Assembly: GCF_013340845.1 (NCBI RefSeq) | Contig: NZ_AP020335.1 | Span: 1,550,001 to 1,614,000, forward strand | Length of the DNA: 64,000 nucleotides | Source of the DNA: Hydrogenovibrio marinus | GTDB lineage: Bacteria; Pseudomonadota; Gammaproteobacteria; Thiomicrospirales; Thiomicrospiraceae | Direction: 5' to 3' | In this document: in pieces, positions 1 to 8,306 of the stretch | How the letters are laid out: each line of letters opens with the position of its first letter | How positions within the stretch are numbered: position 1 is the stretch's first letter | Translations under genes and position numbers: made by a program | The notes under the pieces: model-generated | Databases searched by the model: none | Seen by the model: the letters and a program-made list of their open reading frames with translations, nothing else | Told to the model about the DNA's origin: nothing

Positions 1-425
1 ACGAGATAGAAGAGCGCATAGACCCAAATACCATCAAAGCCTATCAGCGCTTGAACCGCTGAGCCTATGAATATGACGATTGCCGCAGGCGCTAATGCAT
101 ACTCAATGAGTACCGCAAGCCCTGTGAGATAACCGCCAGTTGTACCCATTGCCTGACGTGCAAAACTATACCCGCCACCTGCAGTTGGAATTGCTGCAGA
201 CATTTCCGCCAATGACAGTACCAACGTGAAGTACATGATTGCCATCAACACCGCAGCAATTGCAAAACCACCCCAGCCTGCTTGTGCCAGCCCGAAGTTC
301 CAGCCGGCAAAGTCACCGGAAATAACATAAGAAACTCCCAAACCAGCTAACAAAAACCAGCCTGCTGTTCCTCTTTTCAACTGTCTCTTAGCGAGATAGT
401 CGTGATCAGTTTGAGACGCACTCAT
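1..425 (-). CDS. Ethanolamine/amino-acid permease, 3' end outside the window
   Basis: N-terminal 141 residues of an APC-superfamily transporter. It opens with MSASQTDHDYLAKRQL, then hydrophobic helices containing GVSYVISGDFAGWNFGL and PTAGGGYSFARQAMG, which resemble the ethanolamine permease (Eat) group and its substrate-binding loop. It lies 20 bp downstream of eutC on the same strand, so it probably imports ethanolamine for EutBC and is the last gene of the eutBC-permease unit. The C-terminal two thirds lie beyond base 1. Family assignment is firm; the ethanolamine substrate is inferred from sequence style and context. Confidence 0.82.
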   Translation of the reverse strand, partial: MSASQTDHDYLAKRQLKRGTAGWFLLAGLGVSYVISGDFAGWNFGLAQAGWGGFAIAAVLMAIMYFTLVLSLAEMSAAIPTAGGGYSFARQAMGTTGGYLTGLAVLIEYALAPAAIVIFIGSAVQALIGFDGIWVYALFYL

Positions 426-445
426 AACTTTCCTCCAAATGAACG

Positions 446-1318
446 CTATTTATCTAACGTATTAACTAAAAAATTTCCGGTATCGGACGAATGTTCGATT
501 ACCTTTTCGTCACTTCGGTCTTTCAAGTTCACCCCTGATAACTTCAACCGTCGTGACTCTTGCAGTAAAAAAAGCGCCCGCTTTGCCGCTTCCTTGTAGT
601 TCAGCCCTTCTGGGCGAATATTTGAGATGCAGTTTCTAAATGCATCGGTTAACCCAATATGTGGGTTCCAGGTTAAATACAACCCCAAACTATCCGGTGA
701 ACTTAACCCAGGTCGCTCGCCCACCAAAACCAGCACTGTTTTTGCATTGAAAAGCTCACCGATTTCATCACCGATAGCAACACGCCCCTGCTTCACAATA
801 GTGATAGGCGCTAGCGTCCAATCTTGCTGTGTTTCATTTGCCATCAAGTCCAATAACGCTTGTAAGAACGGCAAAGTATTGGTTTCAATTGCTTTGGATG
901 AAAGTCCGTCAACAACTGCAATCGCCAGGTCGCAAACCATGTCCTGATTGCCTGAGTAGTGCTCTTCTATATAGGTTTTTGAGTCCTTACTAAGCCTTCT
1001 ACCCAAATCTGGACGTTGAAGATAAATAAACCGATCAGAGGCTCGGCTTTGAACAACTTCAACCGTTTTGGGGAGCAATGTACTTTCAAGTTGTTCTAGA
1101 TCCTGCTGCAACTTATCAATATCCAAAGGCTGATGAACCGCATCTTTGGCTTGCGCATGAGATAATTGAAACTCCAGCAGTTCTTTAGTTGGGATACTGA
1201 CGCCCGCGCGACCAAGCCCGATTCTCGCTTGCGTAAACTGTTGCAAAACCTTCCACGGGTTTTCAGTAGTGCCACCTCCACTGAGCGCTTGGCTGTTTGA
1301 AAAGCTGATCTTACTCAT
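446..1318 (-). CDS. eutC: Ethanolamine ammonia-lyase small subunit
   Basis: 290 aa, close to the usual length of about 295. EutC pairs with EutB to form the adenosylcobalamin-dependent enzyme that splits ethanolamine into acetaldehyde and ammonia. Recognisable conserved stretches are FTQARIGLGRAG near residue 30, LQRPDLGRRL near 99 and GERPGLSSPDSLGLYLTW near 196. Its ATG overlaps the eutB stop by 4 bp (ATGA), so the two are translationally coupled. No microcompartment shell genes, eutA reactivase or acetaldehyde dehydrogenase are visible in the window, although upstream sequence beyond base 1 is unseen. Confidence 0.95.
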   Translation of the reverse strand: MSKISFSNSQALSGGGTTENPWKVLQQFTQARIGLGRAGVSIPTKELLEFQLSHAQAKDAVHQPLDIDKLQQDLEQLESTLLPKTVEVVQSRASDRFIYLQRPDLGRRLSKDSKTYIEEHYSGNQDMVCDLAIAVVDGLSSKAIETNTLPFLQALLDLMANETQQDWTLAPITIVKQGRVAIGDEIGELFNAKTVLVLVGERPGLSSPDSLGLYLTWNPHIGLTDAFRNCISNIRPEGLNYKEAAKRALFLLQESRRLKLSGVNLKDRSDEKVIEHSSDTGNFLVNTLDK

Positions 1319-2712
1319 TGCAACAGCCCCTTGAGAGAACCTGAAAACTTTCTAGGGACTTCTGAAGACAACAGGTATTTATCGGTGTCTGTAAAAACTT
1401 CCATATCCTTAAGCCATTTCTGAAATTCTGGTGCAGGATCTAATCCAAGCACTCTACGAACGTAAAGCGCATCATGAAAAGAGGTGGTTTGATAATTGAG
1501 CATGATGTCATCAGAACCGGGAATACCCATCACAAATGAACAGCCAGCTACGCCTAACAGGGTTAGCAAGTTATCCATATCGTTCTGATCAGCTTCGGCA
1601 TGATTGGTGTAACAAACATCACACCCCATCGGTAAACCTAACAGCTTTCCGCAGAAATGATCCTCCAGGCCTGCTCTTGTAATTTCTTTTCCATCAAACA
1701 AATACTCCGGACCTATAAACCCAACCACCGTATTGACCAGTAAGGGAGAAAACTTTCGCGCAACGGCATAAGCTCTTGCTTCACAAGTTTGTTGGTCAAC
1801 ACCATGATGGGCATTAGCTGAAAGTGAACTGCCTTGTCCAGTTTCAAAATACATGACATTCTGTCCCACTGTGCCTCTGTTGAGAGATAAAGCCGCTTGC
1901 TGAGCCTCTTCTAAAATATTCAGGTTAAACCCAAAGCTGCTATTGGTTGCTTCCGTGCCGCCAATTGATTGAAATACCAAATCGACTGGTGCGCCCTTTT
2001 CAATCGCTTCCATGGTGTTGGTTACATGGGTTAAAACACAAGATTGTGTGGGTATCTGGTAAGACTGAATAACTTCATCCATCAGCTTCATCAAACGCGT
2101 TGCCTGAGCAACATTATCGGTTGCTGGGTTGATACCAATCACCGCATCCCCATTTCCATAAAGCAAACCATCAAAAATACTGGCAGCAATTCCGTTTAAG
2201 TCATCAGTTGGATGATTGGGTTGTAACCTGGTTGACATACGGCCAGGCAAACCAATGGTGCTACGGAACCCGGTTGTAACATGGCACTTATGCGCCACCA
2301 TGATTAAATCTTGGTTACGCATAATCTTGCTGACGGCTGCGGCCATTTCGGGTGTAATACCCGGACGAATCTGCTCCAAAACTTCAGGCGTCACCGCATC
2401 GCTCAATAACCAGTTCCTGAAATCCCCTACCGTCAAATGCGAGATTAATGAAAACGCTTCAGCATCATGCTCATCCATAATCAGTCGCGTGACTTCGTCT
2501 ATTTCATAGGGAACAAGAGCTTCGTTCAAAAAAGTCTTAAGTGGCAGGTCCGCCAATGCCATTTGTGCAACTGAACGCTCCACTGCAGAGCTCGCAATAA
2601 CGCCAGCAAGTCTGTCACCCGAACGAGCTGGTGTTGCTTTGGCCATAAGGTCTGTTAAGTTTTTAAAATGATATGTCTGCTGACCTAACACATATTTGTA
2701 AGCAGTGCTCAT
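1315..2712 (-). CDS. eutB: Ethanolamine ammonia-lyase large subunit
   Basis: 465 aa, slightly longer than the E. coli protein (about 453). It is the TIM-barrel catalytic subunit that binds ethanolamine and, with EutC, adenosylcobalamin. Conserved stretches include GDAVIGINPATDN, GGTEATNSSFGFN and YFETGQGSSLSANAHHG. It is the first gene of the eutBC-permease unit. An AAGGAGG-rich stretch lies about 13 bp before the ATG. The divergent AraC-family gene 200 bp away is the likely regulator. Confidence 0.95.
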   Translation of the reverse strand: MSTAYKYVLGQQTYHFKNLTDLMAKATPARSGDRLAGVIASSAVERSVAQMALADLPLKTFLNEALVPYEIDEVTRLIMDEHDAEAFSLISHLTVGDFRNWLLSDAVTPEVLEQIRPGITPEMAAAVSKIMRNQDLIMVAHKCHVTTGFRSTIGLPGRMSTRLQPNHPTDDLNGIAASIFDGLLYGNGDAVIGINPATDNVAQATRLMKLMDEVIQSYQIPTQSCVLTHVTNTMEAIEKGAPVDLVFQSIGGTEATNSSFGFNLNILEEAQQAALSLNRGTVGQNVMYFETGQGSSLSANAHHGVDQQTCEARAYAVARKFSPLLVNTVVGFIGPEYLFDGKEITRAGLEDHFCGKLLGLPMGCDVCYTNHAEADQNDMDNLLTLLGVAGCSFVMGIPGSDDIMLNYQTTSFHDALYVRRVLGLDPAPEFQKWLKDMEVFTDTDKYLLSSEVPRKFSGSLKGLLQ

Positions 2713-2911
2713 TGATTACCACACCCCTCCTTTGAATGCTTCTTGTTATCAGTTAGGAATAAAGATTGCTTATTCAGTTGTTAAGAGAAACAGCCAGAAG
2801 CGTTCCCCGAGACTATCAAGTTTTGGCAAACTTAAAAAAGACGTTAAATATCAATTATTTAAAATGGATTTTTAACGATATTTGATTTGTAGGATTTTGG
2901 ATTCGATAAAT

Positions 2912-3886
2912 ATGAAATTTACAGAGCACCAAAAAGATACGCTTTCCGCACTCAAAAAGTGCGTTATTGAGACGATGGATATTGACCATCAAGCAGACAG
3001 CTTGACGAATTGGTCTCAAGCATATGATCAGATCAGTAATGGAAAGTTCTATGGGCGTACTGAAAAGATCGAGAGCGATCACGTCCATATTTTTCAAGAA
3101 TACACCAGCAACGCGTTACACCAGGATTGCCAACTCTGGTCGAATGCCATATGGTTTGGTATCCCCTTTCAAGATCAGAAAGACAGTAGAATCAATGGGC
3201 AATTAATCAGCAAAGATACCATTGCCTGCCATGTCGGCGACCAAGAGTTTGAGTTAGTAACACCCGAAGACTTTTCGATCTATGGTGTTGTATTAGAAGA
3301 AACCGCCTTAAAATCGATCGCCGAAAAACAAGGCGTTGATTTGCTGAACAGTCCACTTTATAAGTCTCTTCAGTTCCGTGTTACGCCAGAACAAAACTTG
3401 TTACTTCAAGCATTGCTAAAACGTTTTATGATCCAGTCAGAAAAATATGTCATCTCCGAAAAAATCAAACAAGACTTTCTCGTTACCGCCATTATTAATG
3501 CATTGCCTGAGGAACCAGATGGCGCCTCTAACCTAATTCCTAGCTATCAACATAGAAAGGCCGTGGTTGATAGAGTCAAAGCTTACTTGAATGAATGCCG
3601 GAATGATGTGCCCGTTACCATTACCGAGCTGTGTGAGATTGCCTATGTGAGTCGCCGAACGCTTCAGTACAGTTTCGAAACTATACTGGGCTGTAGCCCT
3701 CTCAAGTTTTTGAGAACCATGCGTTTGAATCAGGTAAGACGAGCTTTAAAGGAAGCTAAAGAAGACCAGTCCATTGCAGATATTGCCTCTTACTGGGGGT
3801 TTTGGCACGCGGGACAATTCAGCAAAGACTACAAACAGCTTTTCGGTGAAACCCCTTCCGAAACCACCCAGCGCCCACACCGCTGA
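2912..3886 (+). CDS. AraC-family regulator, EutR-like
   Basis: 324 aa from the ATG at 2912; an in-frame TTG at 2882 would add ten residues, but ATG is preferred. The C-terminal ~100 residues form a double helix-turn-helix AraC domain (ITELCEIAYVSRRTLQYSF, then IADIASYWGFWHAGQFSKDY). The N-terminal ~210 residues are not a recognised cupin and resemble the sensory half of EutR-type activators. Being divergent from eutBC suggests it activates that operon in response to ethanolamine and/or cobalamin, as EutR does in enterics; this is inference from position and length. Confidence 0.8.
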   Translation: MKFTEHQKDTLSALKKCVIETMDIDHQADSLTNWSQAYDQISNGKFYGRTEKIESDHVHIFQEYTSNALHQDCQLWSNAIWFGIPFQDQKDSRINGQLISKDTIACHVGDQEFELVTPEDFSIYGVVLEETALKSIAEKQGVDLLNSPLYKSLQFRVTPEQNLLLQALLKRFMIQSEKYVISEKIKQDFLVTAIINALPEEPDGASNLIPSYQHRKAVVDRVKAYLNECRNDVPVTITELCEIAYVSRRTLQYSFETILGCSPLKFLRTMRLNQVRRALKEAKEDQSIADIASYWGFWHAGQFSKDYKQLFGETPSETTQRPHR

Positions 3887-3908
3887 TAAGGTATTCCTCA
3901 AACCAACT

Positions 3909-5531
3909 CTACTGAATTACGAGAAAAGGGCTTTGACCTCCTCGTGTCGACGCCAATGTCTTTACCTTGTCTTTCATACCTTTAGGCAGCATCAAATAGC
4001 CTGGCTGAACTTTATGAAGAATGGCTTCAAGACTGTCATACAGGCGAACCTTTGAAGACTCAACAACCTCTCCTTCCGCATAAACACCTTTATCTTCAAA
4101 ATGACATAGCGCTTTCTTTAAAAGCTTTTCCGATGCTTCATAAGATTCCGGCTCTGCAATGTCTTCGTCAAACACATCATAAGTATGGATATATGCAACA
4201 TGAACGAATAACTTCCGACTCTTGGCTTGTTCAACCGCTCTATCCAATAATGATTCCTCTGCCTTATCGAAAATAACCAAAAGCAGTTTTTCCTTTCCCT
4301 TTTGCCCAGCAATCATCGCATCATGAATGGTACTTTCAATATAATTTTGCGCAAACCTTCCAAGTGAAGCTCTACGCGCAAATAAAATACTTGGCGCAAT
4401 AAGCAGTGCAATTGCAGCGATGATAAATGCCCATTGACTGCCAAAATGTTGCGCAACCAAAGGGGCTGAAAAAGGTGCTATCACTCCTGAAAACCAGCGA
4501 ACAAAATTATAGCCCGCCGACGCCACATGTTTTTCAATCTCGGAAACCTCTAGAGCCATCTCGGTATAAACCGTATTACAAATACCAATCAACGCACCAG
4601 AAGCAATCACCGACACAATAATGTCCGTCTTATCACCGAAAGCGATGACCAGTAGCAGAAAACTAAAGGTTAAGAGTATTGCAAATAGGATTTGAAGCCC
4701 ACTGAATCGCATTTGTAACCTAGGGGCGACAATCACTGAAAACAATGCCAGCAAAACGCCCCATCCGAAGAAAATCATCCCCACCGCATGGGCAGACATA
4801 TCTAACACAAAAGGTACAAAAGCCAGCACCGTAAAAAAGGCATAGTTGTAGAAAAATGCACTGGAAGCCGTTGTCAACAAACCACTATGCCCCAGCGCCT
4901 TGATTGGTTCCAATATGGATGTCTTTTTCACAGGCAACGGCTGCTTAGGTAACCATAACCAAATCGCAATAAAGCCTATTGTCATTAAAACGGCCGTACC
5001 AAAGAATGGATAACGCCACGAGTGAGCGCCGAGAAAAGCTCCCAATAATGGTCCGGCGGAAATACCCAAGCCAAGTGCCGACTCATACATCAAAATTGCA
5101 GCCACGGTTCCGCCACGAGATGATGCCACAATGACGGATAATGCAGTCACAACAAACAATGCATTACCAAACCCCCAACCCGCACGAAACCCCACCAACT
5201 CAGTCACCGATGATGACATACCAGATAGCGCAGAAAAAACAATAATGAAAAAGGCGCCGAGCAGCAACGTTTTGCCGCCCCCTAAACGACTGGAGATAAA
5301 TCCGGTGAATATCATCATCACTGATGTGACGAAAAAATAGCTGGTAAACAATAAAGAAACTTGTGTCGGTGTCGCATTCAACCCTTTGGAGATGGAAGTC
5401 AAAATTGGATCAACCAACCCTATCGACATAAACCCCACTACGGCAGCAAAAGCCGTTGCCCAAACAGCCTTTGGCTGATTGAGGAAGTTTGGCGCTTTTG
5501 AAGTTTGACGCAAAGACGCTTCACTTGACAT
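3909..5531 (-). CDS. MFS efflux transporter fused to a UspA-like domain
   Basis: 540 aa. Residues ~20-400 carry about 12 hydrophobic helices of a drug:H+ antiporter type major-facilitator protein. Residues ~410-540 are soluble and look like a universal stress protein (KEKLLLVIFDKAEESLL at the start, an SPFLVIQ terminal strand). Such a cytosolic nucleotide-binding-type tail could tie transport to energy or stress state; the substrate is unknown. The promoter carries a perfect palindrome next to a divergent marR gene, so repression by that MarR is likely. The Usp part is divergent and is the less certain call. Confidence 0.82.
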   Translation of the reverse strand: MSSEASLRQTSKAPNFLNQPKAVWATAFAAVVGFMSIGLVDPILTSISKGLNATPTQVSLLFTSYFFVTSVMMIFTGFISSRLGGGKTLLLGAFFIIVFSALSGMSSSVTELVGFRAGWGFGNALFVVTALSVIVASSRGGTVAAILMYESALGLGISAGPLLGAFLGAHSWRYPFFGTAVLMTIGFIAIWLWLPKQPLPVKKTSILEPIKALGHSGLLTTASSAFFYNYAFFTVLAFVPFVLDMSAHAVGMIFFGWGVLLALFSVIVAPRLQMRFSGLQILFAILLTFSFLLLVIAFGDKTDIIVSVIASGALIGICNTVYTEMALEVSEIEKHVASAGYNFVRWFSGVIAPFSAPLVAQHFGSQWAFIIAAIALLIAPSILFARRASLGRFAQNYIESTIHDAMIAGQKGKEKLLLVIFDKAEESLLDRAVEQAKSRKLFVHVAYIHTYDVFDEDIAEPESYEASEKLLKKALCHFEDKGVYAEGEVVESSKVRLYDSLEAILHKVQPGYLMLPKGMKDKVKTLASTRGGQSPFLVIQ

Positions 5532-5553
5532 GTACTTACCCTAAAAACTTAAT

Positions 5554-5570
5554 ATCTGTATTATACAGAT
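5554..5570. promoter_or_regulatory. Palindromic operator, probable MarR site
   Basis: ATCTGTA-TTA-TACAGAT is a perfect 7-bp inverted repeat with a 3-bp centre. It sits 23 bp before the MFS start and covers the expected transcription start just downstream of a -10 box, the classic place for a MarR-type repressor. The marR gene is divergent from the same intergenic region. Confidence 0.75.
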
Positions 5571-5598
5571 TATAATTTATTTCATCCTGATTGAACAA
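5569..5598 (-). promoter_or_regulatory. Sigma-70 type promoter of the MFS-Usp gene
   Basis: Read on the minus strand: TTGTTC (-35), 18-bp spacer, TATAAT (-10, consensus). The -10 abuts the ATCTGTA palindrome, so a protein bound there would block polymerase. Confidence 0.6.
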
Positions 5599-5661
5599 CG
5601 CAAAATTTCATTGCCAATTTTTGATATATTGAATTTACAAGGAAAGCGAAAAGGAACTACT

Positions 5662-6105
5662 TTGACACCTGACCAATATTTATCCGCGGAATCACTAGAA
5701 AAAGAAATGGCATTACTAATGCGTTTACTGGAAGCCTTGAACCGAAGACGAAACTATCCTCTTGAGCGTTCTCACTACTTACTGTTACTTCAAGTTCAGG
5801 CAGAAGCTAAGAAAATCAATGATCTTGCTGCAATATTGGCATTGGATGCCACTACGGTTACAAGACAGGTGACGGCAATGCAACTTAATGGTTTGGTCAC
5901 GAAAGAAAGTGATCCGTCGGATCGCCGCATTACTTGGGTGACTTCGACAGAAAAAGGGAGAACACTCGCCAGTGAAATGCGTGAAATCCGCATTCACCGC
6001 ATCAATGAAATGTTTAAGGAGTGGACGCCACAAGACAAAGATACTTTTTCCAAGATGCTTGGACGATGCAACGAATCTTTGTATAACCGCTTGGCGGAAA
6101 TGTAA
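5662..6105 (+). CDS. MarR-family transcriptional regulator
   Basis: 147 aa from a TTG at 5662 preceded by AAGGA at 7-bp spacing; a further-upstream TTG at 5611 would give 164 aa but has no clear ribosome site. The winged-helix core is recognisable: INDLAAILALDATTVTRQV (recognition helix) followed by the wing SDPSDRRITWVTSTEKG. Typically such proteins are ligand-responsive dimeric repressors of neighbouring efflux genes, which fits the divergent MFS gene. The stop codon is followed immediately by a copy of the dispersed 20-bp element and a terminator. Confidence 0.85.
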   Translation: MTPDQYLSAESLEKEMALLMRLLEALNRRRNYPLERSHYLLLLQVQAEAKKINDLAAILALDATTVTRQVTAMQLNGLVTKESDPSDRRITWVTSTEKGRTLASEMREIRIHRINEMFKEWTPQDKDTFSKMLGRCNESLYNRLAEM

Positions 6106-6125
6106 CCCCCAACCTGGCAGATTTT
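6106..6125 (-). repeat. Dispersed element, copy 1
   Basis: On the minus strand AAAATCTGCCAGGTTGGGGG. It begins at the base after the marR stop codon and is 17 bp before the terminator. Relative to marR transcription the RNA reads CCCCCAACCUGGCAGAUUUU. This and the copy at 46351 are the only ones on the minus strand, but here the adjacent gene is also inverted. Confidence 0.9.
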
Positions 6126-6141
6126 GTGTTTTTAAGACAAT

Positions 6142-6168
6142 AAAAAAGCGGCCGAAGCCGCTTTTTTT
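6142..6168. terminator. Bidirectional rho-independent terminator between marR and fliN
   Basis: Stem AAAAAAGCGGC / GCCGCTTTTTT with CGAA loop; U-tract available on both strands, so it can end both marR and the fliN end of the flagellar operon. Confidence 0.9.
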
Positions 6169-6185
6169 ATGCAATATCAGAAAAG

Positions 6186-6647
6186 TTATTTAAGCTTTTT
6201 GATTCGCTCTTGTGGGCTAACTACATCTGTGAGACGCACACCGAACTTATCATTGATAACGACAACTTCACCGTGTGCAATCAATGTGCCGTTCACAAGT
6301 AAATCCAAAGGCTCACCCGCCAAACGATCCATCTCAATGACAGAACCTTGCGTATAAGAAAGCAGGTTACGAATCGACACTTTGGCTCGACCGATTTCAA
6401 GCTGAAGTGTTACCGGGATGTCAAGTAATACATCCAAATCAACCTTCTCGCCACCTTCTCCACGACCTTTTTCAAGAGCGTCAAAGGAAGCGGCATCAAT
6501 GTCACCTTGCGAAGTGGCTTCAGCGTCGGCTTGCTCAGCTAATGCCGATCCCCATGGATCATCATCAGTCGCAGTCGATGAACCTTCAGCATCCGCTTGT
6601 TCTGCAAGTGCATCACCCCATGCACTCATGTCATCTTGATCACTCAT
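6186..6647 (-). CDS. fliN: Flagellar motor switch protein FliN
   Basis: 153 aa. The C-terminal ~80 residues are the conserved SpoA/FliN fold (LDVLLDIPVTLQLEIGRAK, then GSVIEMDRLAGEPLDLLVNG), which builds the lower C-ring and docks the export ATPase complex. The N-terminal half is acidic and holds two near-copies of a W-G-(D/S)-A-L-A-E-Q-A-D-A-E unit. The start overlaps fliM by 8 bp. Here fliN ends the operon; fliOPQR and flhBA, its usual followers, are not in the window. Confidence 0.96.
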   Translation of the reverse strand: MSDQDDMSAWGDALAEQADAEGSSTATDDDPWGSALAEQADAEATSQGDIDAASFDALEKGRGEGGEKVDLDVLLDIPVTLQLEIGRAKVSIRNLLSYTQGSVIEMDRLAGEPLDLLVNGTLIAHGEVVVINDKFGVRLTDVVSPQERIKKLK

Positions 6648-7659
6648 CGTACCATTCCTTTACGTTTTCTATCATTCGTTCCGAATAAGCTGGATGGTGG
6701 AGAATTTCTTCTACCTTCACCGCCTTCTTATCATTGCTTTCGCCCAGTTTACCTTTAACAAAAGCAATACCTTCAGCTTTGACGGCAACTCTATCCGGCA
6801 TTTCAATCGGAATAATGTCGCCTTTTTCCATTTTCATGAGGTCATCCATGTTCATCTTAAGCTCAGCAAGATTAACGGAAACTTCGACCTCAATGTTCTT
6901 GGCTTCTTCTTTAAGTGTGCGAGACCAACGGTTATCAGACTCACCTTGAAGGTTAGACATCCCTTCTTCAAGCTTATCTCTTACCGGCTCCAACATCGCA
7001 TAAGGCATGACAATGTCGACACGGCCTTCGACCCCTTCAAACCTCACGTTGATTGGGCTAACGACAATCATGTCGGTCGCTTCAACGATACTGGCAAACT
7101 TAGGGTTCATTTCCGAGTGCATGTAATCGATTTCAATATCCATTACAGGCCCCCAAGCTTTTCGGAGGTTATCGGAAGAAATATCCAGGATGCTTCTTAC
7201 CATACTCATTTCGACCGGCGTATATTCACGACCCTCGATTTTGAATGGCAGAAGTCCCGTACCACCAAAATAGATATCTACCGCGGTAAAAATCAGCTTT
7301 GAATCGAGTGTGAACAAAGACACACCGTTCAATGGATTAATACGATAGATATTCAAGCTCGTCGGTACAAACAAGTTACGAAGGTAGTCAATCATCTTGA
7401 TAATTTTCACTTCGCCCGCAGTCACTTCAACACTCGACATAATCATCTCGTTGAAGTGTCTTTGGAACCCTCGTGCAAACCTTTCGTTGATAATATCCAA
7501 CGCAGGTAAACGACCACGAACTATCCTTTCTTGGTTAGTAAAGTCATAGACTTTGGCAGACGTCGCTTCAGAAGAATCATCATCTTCTGTATCGATGTCA
7601 CCACCGCCCATACCCCTTAATAGGGCATCGACTTCGTCTTGACTTAATATATCTTCCAT
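6640..7659 (-). CDS. fliM: Flagellar motor switch protein FliM
   Basis: 339 aa, normal length. The N-terminal EDILSQDEVDALLRGM is the conserved CheY-P docking and FliM signature segment; a CheC-like middle domain follows and a C-terminal SpoA domain near residues 255-330. FliM links CheY-P binding to rotor reversal through FliG. It lies between fliL (21 bp upstream) and fliN (overlapping). Confidence 0.97.
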   Translation of the reverse strand: MEDILSQDEVDALLRGMGGGDIDTEDDDSSEATSAKVYDFTNQERIVRGRLPALDIINERFARGFQRHFNEMIMSSVEVTAGEVKIIKMIDYLRNLFVPTSLNIYRINPLNGVSLFTLDSKLIFTAVDIYFGGTGLLPFKIEGREYTPVEMSMVRSILDISSDNLRKAWGPVMDIEIDYMHSEMNPKFASIVEATDMIVVSPINVRFEGVEGRVDIVMPYAMLEPVRDKLEEGMSNLQGESDNRWSRTLKEEAKNIEVEVSVNLAELKMNMDDLMKMEKGDIIPIEMPDRVAVKAEGIAFVKGKLGESNDKKAVKVEEILHHPAYSERMIENVKEWYDE

Positions 7660-7680
7660 TTCTTTAAATCCAGTTCTCTA

Positions 7681-8277
7681 TTACTGCATTACAAAACGAT
7701 CGAAATATACCGCTTCAAGCAAATCAGGATAAATATTGTTTTTTTCCAAATCCGCTTTGGCAATCTTCAAAATCTTATCAGCTAAAAGCTGTTGTCCGTT
7801 GTCTTGGTTCAACTCTGTGTAGGTCTGAATTCTCAACATCGCCGTAATGTCATTTCGCAGCATAGGGCGGTAGTTTTCCAAGTCTTTTACCAACTGTGGG
7901 TAATGCGTCATGAATTTAATGGTTACTGCTAGGAACTTAGCTTGCCCTTGACCTTTGAAGTTCACAACAAAAGGCTCCATCGCAAAATACTGCGGTGCTG
8001 CCCCTGGCTCTGGTGGATCATACTGCTTGTATTTAGGAGAATAACTACGGACAACACCGTCTTTCACTTCTTCTTTTGCATCTCCATGTTCGGCAGAAGC
8101 GTGTTGTGCGGTTGCTGCCGCATCACCGCCACCTTCATGGTTTTTGGATGTCAAAAGGAAAAAGGTCAATACCCCAATCCCAATTATTAGCAAAATCATT
8201 ACCACCAAGAGAATGATAATAATGCCTTTTCCACCACTTTTTTTCTCTGTCGATTCTTCTTTTGCTTCTTCCGCCAT
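7681..8277 (-). CDS. fliL: Flagellar basal body-associated protein FliL
   Basis: 198 aa. A basic and acidic N-terminal tail (Lys-rich SGGKG) precedes one membrane helix at about 19-43; the rest is a periplasmic FliL domain ending in the typical VYFDRFVMQ-like terminus. FliL surrounds and supports the stator units at the motor. Here the direct neighbours are motAB upstream and fliMN downstream. Confidence 0.93.
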   Translation of the reverse strand: MAEEAKEESTEKKSGGKGIIIILLVVMILLIIGIGVLTFFLLTSKNHEGGGDAAATAQHASAEHGDAKEEVKDGVVRSYSPKYKQYDPPEPGAAPQYFAMEPFVVNFKGQGQAKFLAVTIKFMTHYPQLVKDLENYRPMLRNDITAMLRIQTYTELNQDNGQQLLADKILKIAKADLEKNNIYPDLLEAVYFDRFVMQ

Positions 8278-8306
8278 AGCTTTTCCCTTATTGCTTTACA
8301 ACCAAA

